Below the pieces are notes generated by a model. That model was not told the origin of the DNA. It was given only the letters and a program-made list of their open reading frames with translations, and did not search any database. From NCBI GenBank assembly GCA_015499995.1, contig JADNRV010000131.1, positions 1 to 64,000 on the forward strand: a stretch of 64,000 bases of DNA, in the 5' to 3' direction. This document shows positions 1-10,500 of this stretch, one piece after another (positions within the stretch are counted from its first letter, which is position 1; each line of letters starts with the position of its first letter). A program made the translations under genes and the position numbers. Source of the DNA: Flammula alnicola (lineage: Eukaryota > Basidiomycota > Agaricomycetes > Agaricales > Strophariaceae).

Positions 1-2087
1 TGTGTAATAGATTTGAACAACTGTAACATGCCTTGCGATTCCAAATATTTCTTTCGCTCCTTTCATGGCAAAATACGAGATGTACATCTATGCTTGTAGC
101 GTAAGCTTGGTTGAGGATGTCTTCAATGTGGGGCAGCGTGCGCCACATGTCATTCTGGTGCGAACTATCCAAGAGAGGCTCCTGTGGAATATAATCGCGA
201 GTATTTGCGAGTTGTTAGCTTATCTATTTGAATTCCCTAGATATTCTTACCGTTTTCAATGCTCTCATCAGAAAAGTCCTCGTTGGTCGATATGGAACGA
301 ATTCAGGAACGACAGAATCCGGAGCCCATTGGATGTAGACCGCAGTCCCATTTTTCACTGTATCCTCATTTTTTCTGGGCCTGCAGATGAGGCTCGGGCT
401 TTTCGGCTCGTCGGCGTCCCACTTTTTGTTCGAAATATTGTTCAGAGCTTCCCGTAGGTGTTCTTCATCGTCATACAATGCAAAAGCCGATTGCTTGCAC
501 GACGACATACAGAGCGATTTCGGACACCTGGGACAGCAAAAAGTTGGTGAAGAAGCAAGGCTTCCTCTATCTTGCCACGATAGCATCTGAAGTGTGTGGT
601 GGAGATGCAAAAAGTTAAACAAATCTGTGTGTGTTGTACCTGGTGGAAAGTCGAGAATGAACATTGTACGGGGATTGGGGAACATCGACCCAGGATCAGA
701 AGGATCTTGCGAATCCCATAAATCATTCGATTCTGGGTGGTCATCCGGCGAGTCCTTGACGGCTTCCGCGTACCATTCCTGGATCTTGGCTGCGACCTCG
801 CTGATTTTCGGTCGTTTCTTTGGGTCCTTGTTCCAGCATTTTTTGATCATTTCCCATTGTGTTTTCTCAATACTATGGTCGCGCGTTGGCACTTTTCCAT
901 CTATGACAACGTGCTTGATGAGCGAATTAGGATCGATGTTGTGGTATGGTTTCTTTCCGGACAGTACCTGCCAGTGAGAGCACAGTTGTTAATAACTTGG
1001 CGACATAGCCAGTCATGGACGGACGTACTGTGTACATAATACTGCCGAACGAGTAGACATCAGCCTCGCAGGTGGGATTTAAATTTTCTTCAAGTATCGA
1101 GTAATACTCAGGTGCGCACCACCGGTAGTTTTCGCATTGGGTGGTTGTTTGATACGTTTGTCGGTCCGTTAGAACTGTGGCCATGCCGAAGTCGCTTAGG
1201 TACGCTCTTCCTTCGCTGTCAAACAAGATATTTCCCTTCAAATGGCATGTAAATCAGTAGCCAAGGAAGGGATATGAGAGTTGCTCGCACCGAAGAGAGA
1301 TCACCGTGAATGATAGGTTTATCTTGCATATGCACTACAAGAGACGGTAACAAGTGAGCCGAATTCGTCAATCTATTGACCACTCGATTCAAATACAATT
1401 CAAATATCGGGACTCACAATACTCTAGCCCCGCGCTGACATCGCATAACTGTAGACACAAAATTAAGACAGAAAGTCGAACATGAGCAGGATGGTAAGGA
1501 AGAGGGACATACAATCTTCAAGCATCTACTGAAAGAAACTCGTCGTTCCCTGATCATCGGGAGGCAATTTTCAAGATCGCCGCGATCCATCCATGGGAAG
1601 ACCATTGAATACACTTCAATTTCTTCGTGGACAATTTTTCCCAGAAGCTTTATAACATTGGGATGATCGAGTTTATTCAAGATCTTTAGTTCGCGCTCCA
1701 TCCGCTGTATTTGATAGAGAGAGATTAGGTAAATCCACTGGTCAATATCGGCGTGTCGAATCTGAAGCTTGAAGAGACTTTGAGTTAAAGTTATCATACC
1801 TTTCTAATCTTCTCTTGCTTCTTAGGCTCATGTGTAAAGTAGCGCAACTTCTTGATCGCAACCTAATATTCCAGATGACAGATTATCGATAGAGTCGGCA
1901 AGAGAAATATGATAAGTTGCGATGAAGGAGAATATCTCACTGGAATCGATGTGCCACCTAATCCATTCACCGTGACTAACGTCCCCTTGTATACATCCCC
2001 GAATGATCCCGATCCACGATGATCATTTATCCAGCTCTTATCTATACGATCAGAGAGGTTAGGGACATCTGTAGAAGCATTTGTCAT
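1..2087 (-). CDS. TKL-type protein kinase with RRM-like C-terminal domain (paralogue 1, partial)
   Basis: Serine/threonine (or dual-specificity) kinase of the tyrosine-kinase-like type expanded in Agaricomycetes. The start is taken at the ATG at 2087, because the longer open frame begins with TTG. In order one sees a glycine loop GSGSFGDVYKG, the lysine in VAIKK in the next exon (about 1850), an HGDL catalytic loop in place of HRD (about 1310-1345), KGNILFDSEG, SDFGMA (about 1190), an APE motif (CAPEYY, about 1105) and DVYSFGSIMY. After the kinase lobe, about 224-700 encodes a segment whose order (MFILDFPPGTTHTDLFNFL, then SAFALYDDEEHLREAL) resembles an RRM-like fold. A further exon at about 50-170 reads ILNQAYATSIDVHLVF, matching the tail of the paralogue at 2887-5332, so the 3' end lies beyond the left edge. 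Several introns interrupt it. Substrate and pathway are unknown. Confidence 0.8.
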
Positions 2088-2195
2088 AGTGATCCTCAAA
2101 TGAGATGAATAACTGTTCTTCAGAGGAAAGAGTACAAGGGGGAAAAGTTTACGGATGAAATTGTTGAGGTTGTGCGTTTAAGTATCAGGGCTGAG

Positions 2196-2215
2196 TTATC
2201 TGGGCGCTTATCTCT
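2196..2215. promoter_or_regulatory. 20-nt element upstream of kinase 1, shared with kinase 2
   Basis: The sequence ttatctgggcgcttatctct occurs identically here and at 5434-5453. It lies 109 bp upstream of the kinase 1 start codon and 102 bp upstream of the kinase 2 start codon, in the same orientation, while the flanking DNA has diverged. This suggests a retained promoter or 5'UTR element from the duplication that made the two genes. The role is inferred. Confidence 0.4.
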
Positions 2216-2497
2216 CCCATGGAACACAGCCTAGATTTTCCGGAAATTCCGAAGCTCCGCCCCAGATTTTGACGATGTAATTCCCGTGACTGATTCCATT
2301 CTCTTGGACGGCGATGCCCAATTGGGCGACTAGACAACGAATTTATCGACAGCTGACGACTCCCTTTCAAGTTTCGCCAGAAGGTTAGATCACAAGAATT
2401 TTAGGAGGATGGGCTGGTTGCACGCACCGCCCCTGTCTAACGTCGACAAAAAATTATTGTGCAAACTTTGTCTCTCAGCATTAACCATAAAATGTGA

Positions 2498-2590
2498 GCA
2501 TACAGCCGGACTCGAACCCAACACCCCAGAATTGCTCTTGAGGGAGTCAGGATATATCCCTGGAGGTGGTTGCGTCTAGGCTATATGTCC
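2498..2590 (-). tRNA. tRNA-like sequence, probably a pseudogene or tRNA-derived relic
   Basis: The minus strand has an exact Pol III B-box (GGTTCGAGTCC, about 2506-2516), and 54 nt upstream of it a near A-box (TAGCCTAGACG). The implied 93-nt span would suit a tRNA with a long variable arm (Leu/Ser class). The acceptor stem pairs at only about five of seven positions and the T stem is poor, so a functional tRNA is unlikely. A SINE head or tRNA relic fits better. Confidence 0.22.
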
Positions 2591-2886
2591 AACAACCTGT
2601 GTAGCAAAAGTATGGGCAGAAGTGGAAACCTAGTCCCAGTCCAGGTCGAACAACGTACATAGTAAAATATTGCATCCATGTCGATAGACGGCGAAGAGCC
2701 GGTGAGCGACATCTGACATGGTAGACCACACCTCATAGGATGTAAAGTGGATCTGAAATAGGAATAAAAAAAATGTTGCATCTTTATGTAGGACGGTTTA
2801 CTGTCCTGGATCAACATTGCATGTTAAGGCTGTTATTGCGATATATGAAATAATATCTAAACGACGTGTATAGCAATCTAGATGAA

Positions 2887-5332
2887 TTACAGTATGTCCT
2901 CGAGTCTATTGCTCTCTGAAAAGTCAAATATGGGCAAATCATCTTCGGCGTCCTCAGCCAATAACGACAAATGGCCAAAATTACATTCAGAATTCAATAT
3001 GGGTTCCGTTGGCGTTGTCCATTTCGAGAGAAGTATTTCTGCAGAGCCAGGAGGGACTTCTGTTCCATCTCGACCAGTTAAAATCTGTGCCCATTTCGTG
3101 AGATCGTCACCTAGCAGAGACTTGAAAGACTTTCCCCCGGATCGCAACCACTCGACCTCGAATTCTTCGCTTAGGTTTTTCGTGTCAGTACTGGCTTGAG
3201 TAGGTATTTCCTGTGATTGGATGCGTTCCAAGTAGTTCCGTGGAATTAGGCCTTTCATCCTGAAAGGATTCCGCTACGTTTTACTGCGTGCAAAATGGCA
3301 TGTAAAGGCGCCTGACATACCTTGCAATCCCGAATAAATACGGCTGAACTTTCTTGCCAGACACACCATATTTCTCTCGTTTCCTTTTCTGTAAGTTGTT
3401 TCCCTTGTTGACGGACAAGATGAGGTAGACGTTTTGACTAGACAGAAAGGCTTGGTTGAGCAGAACTTCGTTCTGACGACCCGTGTGCCACAGTCCTGTT
3501 GTGACGCTTTCGGACAGAGTTTCCTGCGGAGAAATGGTGAGCGCGATGGCGAAACTGAGATACGCAAAATAGAAATCCAACCAGATCAAATGAACGCAGC
3601 ACGAAGCTACGAGTCTCCAAGAAAGGGACTAGCTTTTGCGGTAATTGGCGACTAGGCCCATCAATGTCACCGGAATCCCTATCGACCCACATGCCACTTC
3701 CTTTCCCATACTGATCATTGGCGTTCCATGTACGACAACTAATGCTCGGTGTCCCTTTTTCACCGGGTTTCCACTTCTGCTTCGAGCAGTCGAGGATCGC
3801 GCGGTCGCGGTGATGTGACTCGTCCCTCCCGTATATCGCGCAGGCGTAACCTTTAATTGAGATGAAGAGAAAATTTGGGCAGAGAGAGCATGAAGGAATC
3901 AAAGTCGATTCGAGGTCATTCGTCCTATGTTGCCGATGGATGAAATCGAGGAGCTCCATATGAGTTGCATCTTTCGGAAGGTGAAAAATGTACATCGAAT
4001 GTGACTCCGAGAGCGGGTCTGGCAAGGAAGGACGAACAGGAATGCGTGACTCCGAGTTGGCATCGTTAGCAGCCTCATAGAGATCATCGATTCTATCTGC
4101 AAGACATTGAATCGCGGGTCGCTCTTCAGGGACTAGGGACCAGCAAGCCTGGATCAAACCCCAATGGCTATCATCGCTGATGCTCGCAGGTCGTTTTGGC
4201 CAGCGCCATGTTTTTGCTTTTCCGAGGCTGTAGCTGATATACGGCAGGGATGGCGCCGTTCTGTTCTTGGTATAGTACGGCTGCCTTCCGGATAGAACCT
4301 ACGAGCGCGGAAATGTAAGACGGCTGACCTATGATACTAAACGCCAATCGGTCAGGAAAAGCCTTACCTGGAATATGATGCTCCCAAAAGAATATATGTC
4401 GCCAGGTTTAGATGGTTTGCTGAGTGCCGTATTAGCGGAGAAGGTGAAGTGCTCTGGGGGGCGATACAGGATGTTGCCCGGGTGGATCGAGCTGCTGCAC
4501 GTCATACTTCTCGTCATTTCTGGTGCCATTTGTGCTAGACCAAAGTCGCTCAAGTAGGCCTTATCTTTGCTGTCAAAGAGAATGTTTCCCTGGTAGGATT
4601 CGGATTCAGTGTGACACGCGATACAGGAGAATATCAGTACTTACACCCGAGAGATCTCCGTGAATAACATTATGGTTGACGTGAACTAGCCTTCCTCATA
4701 AGAGTCCGTTCAACGTTGATAAGACCGACTATTGATACTCACGATATGTTAGCCCATTGGCGACGTCTTTGATCTGTTTAAATAGCAATTCGTTGCGGTG
4801 ATGGAAACGCGAGGTATCATATTCATGACGTACGATTTGACAGCGCCTCTTCGATGAAATGTCTGGATTTACTTCCAAGTAATCATTTAGGGATCCTTTC
4901 TCCATCCATGGGCAGACCATTGACATTATACCGCGCTCGGTGTCTCGGATATAGCCAAGGAGGGGGACTATGTTGGGGCCTTCAAGCCTCGCCCATACCG
5001 TAAGCTCTTTTCGTAGTATCTAGATTCGGGTTCAAGAGTTAGAGGCATACTCTATACCTGTCCTGCGAGCAGACCACTCGAGACGCACTTTATTATACGC
5101 TTTCTTCTCACTCTCTGTCTTCGGAAACAGGTCCAAAGTCTTGATGGCAACCTTTAATCAAAGGCACGCATGAGAGAAGAAGTGAGCATCTTAACCACTT
5201 GCGGCATAACTTCAGATTACTTACAGCTTCCCCGCAGCGGGTCCCTTTGCAGATGCTTCCGAAGGCACCCCTGGCGATTGTTTTGTTGTTGGTCACGACT
5301 TCGCCCGTGAGATCGTTGATGATAGTAGACAT
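2887..5332 (-). CDS. TKL-type protein kinase with RRM-like C-terminal domain (paralogue 2)
   Basis: Complete tandem paralogue of the kinase at 1-2087. It starts MSTIINDLTGEVV and carries a glycine loop ARGAFGSICKGT, an HGDL-type catalytic region followed by GNILFDSK, LSDFGLAQ, RPPE in place of APE (about 4470), and DIYSFGSIIF. The C-terminal lobe includes QACWSLVPEERPAIQ. Downstream of the kinase lobe, the segment SMYIFHLPKDATHMELLDFI ... CAIYGRDESHHRDRAI mirrors the RRM-like block of paralogue 1. The tail (LLNQAFLSSQNVYLIL) also matches. The last intron joins GIAR to MKGLIPR, giving an acidic C-terminus that ends at the TAA at 2887-2889. There are about eight exons. The kinase class is confident; the function of the C-terminal region is not known. 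Confidence 0.82.
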
Positions 5333-5380
5333 ATCGGCCGAATGAATTTAGGTTGAGTCTATCAGACTAGGAAGTGCCAA

Positions 5381-5818
5381 TCAAGCTTTCACGCTACTCG
5401 AAGCTGAAGATATCTTGCAGCCCAGCGAAGTATTTATCTGGGCGCTTATCTCTACGCGTTGATCGATAAGTAGTTCGGCTGCACTGCCACGCGGAAGGTT
5501 ATGTAAGTGATGCCGGACTTTGGTCGGATCCATGTTTTTTGTTTTCGCTGCCAGCGCGCGCTCACATTCCTTTCCGATTCTCGTACCAATTGTACATGCC
5601 AACACATCGACTACGTAGCACTGGTTGATATCCACCCCGGATTTGTTGAATTTCAACGGTGATAGGTCTACAATGCGAACATATAAGTAGATCCAGTCGG
5701 AGTGATCATCCTCGAACAAACGCACTCGGCTAAAACACGGGCATGACCTATAAAATACAGTGCCAAATGAATAATGCAAACTAGAGGTAAATAATATCAG
5801 CGAGCGGGTATGCCTCAA
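5381..5818 (-). CDS. Hypothetical 145-residue open frame upstream of kinase 2
   Basis: This is an uninterrupted frame just upstream of kinase 2. I do not recognise it and saw no domain, signal peptide or membrane span. It contains the 20-nt element shared by the two kinase upstream regions, so it may be promoter DNA with a chance frame, or a remnant of a neighbouring gene carried along in the duplication. Its length without stops in a non-repetitive stretch is the only support. Confidence 0.2.
   Translation of the reverse strand: MRHTRSLILFTSSLHYSFGTVFYRSCPCFSRVRLFEDDHSDWIYLYVRIVDLSPLKFNKSGVDINQCYVVDVLACTIGTRIGKECERALAAKTKNMDPTKVRHHLHNLPRGSAAELLIDQRVEISAQINTSLGCKISSASSSVKA
5434..5453. promoter_or_regulatory. 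20-nt element upstream of kinase 2, shared with kinase 1
   Basis: Identical to 2196-2215 and at nearly the same distance (102 bp) from the start codon of its gene. It also overlaps the frame at 5381-5818, which weakens the case for that frame being a gene. Confidence 0.4.
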
Positions 5819-6205
5819 GTCTCCATGAGGACAACAACAAGAACCTTGTGACGGCCTCTACGAAGGAGGACATCCAAATATGTCCACAACGGAAATCTCA
5901 CCAATTCGGCTGAGACGAGTTAACGTGCGATCATTGTAATTTGTACATAGTGTTGCACTCATTTTCCGGTCATCTCAAGCGCATTCATGATCTCAACTGT
6001 CACAAAAAAACTGACTTCTGAAGCCTGAATATAGTCTAATATATAAAAGTGGTCAGGTTAAATAAAGCCTGCTGATGAACACAAATCGCACACCTTCCCG
6101 TGAAACGAAGTCACTGCATCCTGCTCCGCAAGTCTCGCTATGCGAATGCAGACCTATTAAATTCTGGGATGAGGTTGGAGGACAGTGTACTCGAGTAGAA
6201 AAAGC
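5819..6205. other. Intergenic, nothing recognised
   Basis: No frame, RNA motif or repeat stands out in these roughly 390 bases. Confidence 0.5.
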
Positions 6206-7457
6206 TCAATACGAAGGCCTGCCGTGTAAATTCAGGGTATCACGGTAGATGGCCATGTTCGTCGAAAATGATGTCCAAAGCTTGCTGGGGGGCATTGCAT
6301 CCTGCCCCGGCATGGAGTCTATCACGTCAGGTAAAGTGGGTCGGAAGGCGAACCCAATTGCTTTAACCCAACAAAGAACCAAGCGCGCCACCGTTTCTGA
6401 GAGTTTCAGGCGCTGAAAAAGCCGTGCATGGCCTGGATGTGTCGTAGCAAGGACGTCGATTAGAGGGCGCACACAGACAACAGGTGAGGGCAGCAGTGAG
6501 TGGAGCCAATCCGAAGACAGTCATGATGGGTTGATGATGGGAAGAGTTCTCTTAAGTCCGAATATTGCCATTCCTGGACGAACATACGCATGTCACGTAA
6601 CCAAGTGGTAATTATATCCTGGTGAGCGCCTTGGGGCTCGGGCTTGGAGTGTTCAAGAAAAAGAAGATAGGATATACGCTCCAGCCCCTCGTCAGAGACC
6701 GAGTGAGTTGGGCAGCCTAATAGTCCAAGCATGTCTATAATTCGACAGCGAAAGCGGGATATGGAAGGGTTTCATCGATTATCTGCACCTGGCAGGCTCG
6801 GACGCTGAGCTAGAGTGATTGACGCAAGTGCCCCCGGGATAGATAGAGTGCGATTCCTCGGGGCCCTCGCGTGCAGTTGGGCAGAGGTGTCCGCGGACGC
6901 GGGGAGTGCTCTATCTGCCAATAATAACAGGGCGGGCGAGGGAACGCACTTGGCCTTTCGAAATTCACGTTCAACCCATAGCCTGCCGTGGTGCGGTGGC
7001 AGAGCACAGTGAGAAAGATTACGAGAGAGGCTAGACTCGTAGGTGAGGACGTGTAATATTATAATATTAATGAAATAGCGGGCGACTCGGAGGAACGCCT
7101 CTGTATTACTTCTGTCAGACAAGCTTTGAGGGTTTGACATATATACATGCGCTACGTACTGCATCTCGACATTCGATAATGCCATAAGTCGAAGCCTAAA
7201 GATAAGGCTGCGGTTCCTAGAAATACCAGATCGTGTACGTACAGTACGTTGTATGTGGTGGGAGACAAAGGTTGCTCCCGTCGGGGGGCCGTGTGCCGAG
7301 TGATATATAAAACTCTCTTAAACTCATCAAGCCTCTGTACTCGAGCTTCGCTGTCTCTCGTCGCCGCGGAGTTGGAACTTGAAGTGATAGAGCCGGTTGA
7401 CGTAGGAGGGTCCATTGGCGTGAGACTGGAGAGGGAGCACAAGTGATGCCCCAACAA
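6206..7457 (-). CDS. Doubtful minus-strand locus of unrecognised frames
   Basis: Four overlapping minus-strand frames of 88-137 residues (6206-6472, 6460-6732, 6772-7185, 7152-7457) could be exons of one gene divergent from the SNF1 beta subunit gene. The stretch around SETVARLVLCWVKAIGFAF and the one around IISYLLFLEHSKPEP-like sequence look protein-like. I could not find a consistent set of splice sites that joins them, and the 7152-7457 frame overlaps DNA that could equally be the shared promoter. A degenerate gene is also possible. Confidence 0.2.
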
Positions 7458-7550
7458 GTATCAACAAAGATGCGGAATGTCTGATTTTTGATATTGCGCT
7501 TACTCCACTCTAATAATCGCCATCCATCTAGCCAGGCTTATTACTTCATC

Positions 7551-10500
7551 ATGGGCAATTCTGCCTCCAACGCCAACAACCCTCCGCGAAACAACAACCC
7601 AACGGCGGCCACCGTGCGTCCCACATCCACATCCCCGGGGCCAGGCAACCCCCATCGATCGCTGAGGACGAAAAAGCGGTCGTTGGAGCTGCCCGATCTC
7701 GCCTCCCTCACCCTTTCTGCACCACCACAGCAGAACCACTCGTCCTCGCGGGGCAGACAGAGCAAGTCGGCGTCGATCCCCATCCCCGCGACGCCCCAGT
7801 CGCCCTTTAACCACTACCAGCACGCACAGGCCGTCCAGCCCCAGCGCGCCCCCCTCCACCTCCCCAGCACGACCGATGTCCTCGCCGAAGCACCCTTACA
7901 ACCCCCGTCTACGCACCAGCCGTTCCCCCATCCGCCCCCGCCATCGTCGAGATCACGGGGCAATCAGCAGCAGCAGCAGCAAGGACAGAGACAGCAGTCC
8001 TACCAGCAGCAACAGCAGTACACGCAGAGCGCCCCGCGCGGGAGGCAGCAGCCCATCTCCGCGAGGCAGCAGCAGCAGGTCATGAGGATTCAGGAGCTGT
8101 ACGACCGTAGTCAACAACAGCACCCCGCCGCGCCGCCCTCGTCGCCCGCAGCGTCCCTCTCCGTTTCGTCCCCGTTGCGCTCCCCGAATCAGAGACCCCA
8201 GTTCGTGAAGGAGGTCGTGCGGTCGTCGATACCTGTCTTGTTGGGGAAGGGCAATTTGTCGGCGGATGCGGGTGTTGATGTGGGCGAGGCGAATTTGAGC
8301 CCGGTGAGGGAGGACCTCTTGGCGGACCCTGTGCCGGTGAAGATTGTCTGGAAGGGCGGCGGGGAGGAGGTCGTGTTGGCGAGGGCGGGCGATGATGAGT
8401 GGAAGGGGAGGCAGCCTATGGAGAGAGAGTGAGTATCTTTATTTTTTTTGTCCTTTGGATTGGGTTGTTTCTTTTTCTGTCCTTCGATCTCGTCGATTTG
8501 GTCCGCCTTTGAAAGATAGATCTCGAGGACCGTTCTCTTTATAACTGCCATTCGCATCGTGCTCGATCGTCGTGTGCTGCTGCGGTCAGACGATATCCCT
8601 CCCCCTTTCTCTATTATTTTTACTCCCTATATCTTTTCTTTTCTTTGTCATTCACTATCGGCGTTGTCGGCCTGTTCACCGAAGTCCTGCTCTTCCTGCT
8701 CTCACTATTTGACGACCTTCCCTTCAAGTTCTCCCTCTATCCTTCTTTTTATTTCCCTCCTCCTCCTCCTCCTCTTCCTTCCTCACTTGCACACCGCATA
8801 CGCACCCCGCACCCCGCGCCCCACATCTCGACGCATTCGGCGGTGTCGGCCCACTTGCAGCCCTGAATCGACCCAGGCGCGATCTTTCCCCGAGTGACCA
8901 CGAAATCCGTCCTTCCTTCGTCTTGGCTGTTGACCTTGACCGTTTTTCTTTCGGACTCTCTTTCCCCACGTTTTGCCTTGAGCTGTTTTGCGAGTTGTCG
9001 AGTTGCTGCTCCTACGACATTTTTTTGCCTGCGGGTGGCTGGAGGGATGTCGTGTGTTGCTTGTGTGATTTTCGATTGCCGTTTCCTTCTCTTGCTCGTT
9101 TCTTCTCTTGCTCTTTTCGACTTTCTTTCTATATTCTGGGCTGTCCCATTTTCGATCCTCTATTCTCGGCTCGCATCACTCACCGCTTCAAAAGTCGATG
9201 GCGATCTGGGATGGATAGCGCTGCTTGGAAGACCCACAGTTGCCGCTTGGGTTTTCCGTTCATGGCGCTTGAATAGTTCCGAATATTGGTCGTCATCGTC
9301 ATTGTTAGCTGTTGGGAGATTTGGCGCCAGAAACAAAGGGCAGGACACGCGGGTGTTTGATGGCCTTTTCTTGTTCCCTTTTCCGTGTTTCTGTGTTTCT
9401 TTGCGTGTTGTCTTCTCTTTGCTTGCTGCGACTATTTCTTTCTTTCTTTCTTACTTTGAGGCTGGACGCTGGCAATGTCTTCTCTTCGTCTGATATGTAC
9501 GATCCTCGAAATTTAAACCCACCAACACTACTTCGAAGCGATGGCGATCTGGGATGGATAGCGCTACTTGCAAGGCCTACTGCTGCTGCTTGGGCTTTCC
9601 ATTCATGGTGCTTAAAGACTCTTGTTCCTGTCGTCATCTTGAAATTCAGAAAGTTGTTTTGGTGGGGGATGTAATGAGAGAAATGCGGGCACAAACGCAG
9701 GCGCAGGAGGGCGGTCGACGTCCCTTTCCTGTTTACTTTTCTATCTTTCTACGTTTCTTTTGCGTGTTCTCTTCCTTTCTTTTCGTTTTTCCTTTCTCAT
9801 TTGGCACCCTCTTTTTTTCCGTCCATCTCGAAGCGCCATCAACTAACGCCTCCCTTCCTCCTCATTTAGATCGCCGACCTCCAACGTATGGACCTTGACA
9901 GTCTACCTCCAACCAGGAACACACCACGTCCGGTTCCTCGTCGACGGGCAATGGCGCGTGGCCGACGACCTGCCAGCGGCGGTGGACGACCAGGGATCGC
10001 TGGCTAATTACGTCGCGGTGCCATTGACGTATGGTATCCCGGGTGCGCCGGCCGCGGGTACGCAGGTCTCGTCTCCGCCTTCTACTGCAGCGGCAGCGGC
10101 ACCCCCCAAGAAAGTCATCCCGGGGCAGAGTTTCTGGTCTGCGGATTCATCGGCGGATGGCGAGACGGAGGACGCGCATACAACAACAACAACAACCACT
10201 TCGTCATCTAAAACGGCCACGCAAAGCCCAGGCGGCGCAGACTCCACCAGCACCAGCACCAGCACCACCACCAATAAGCACGCGCATATGACTGCGGCTG
10301 CCGTAGCGTACACCCAGGCATCGTGGACGAGCGTCCTCCCCCCAGAGCTCTTGGAAGCGGCAAGGGAGGAGGAGGCGTACCTCGCGGCGTCCGCGGGGCA
10401 GTACGATTCGCCGACGGGGAATACGCGGGTGATGGGCTTCGTCCCTGCGCCGAATATCCCGCCTGCGCCTGGCCTGCCGCGGCATTTGGACAAGCTGATT

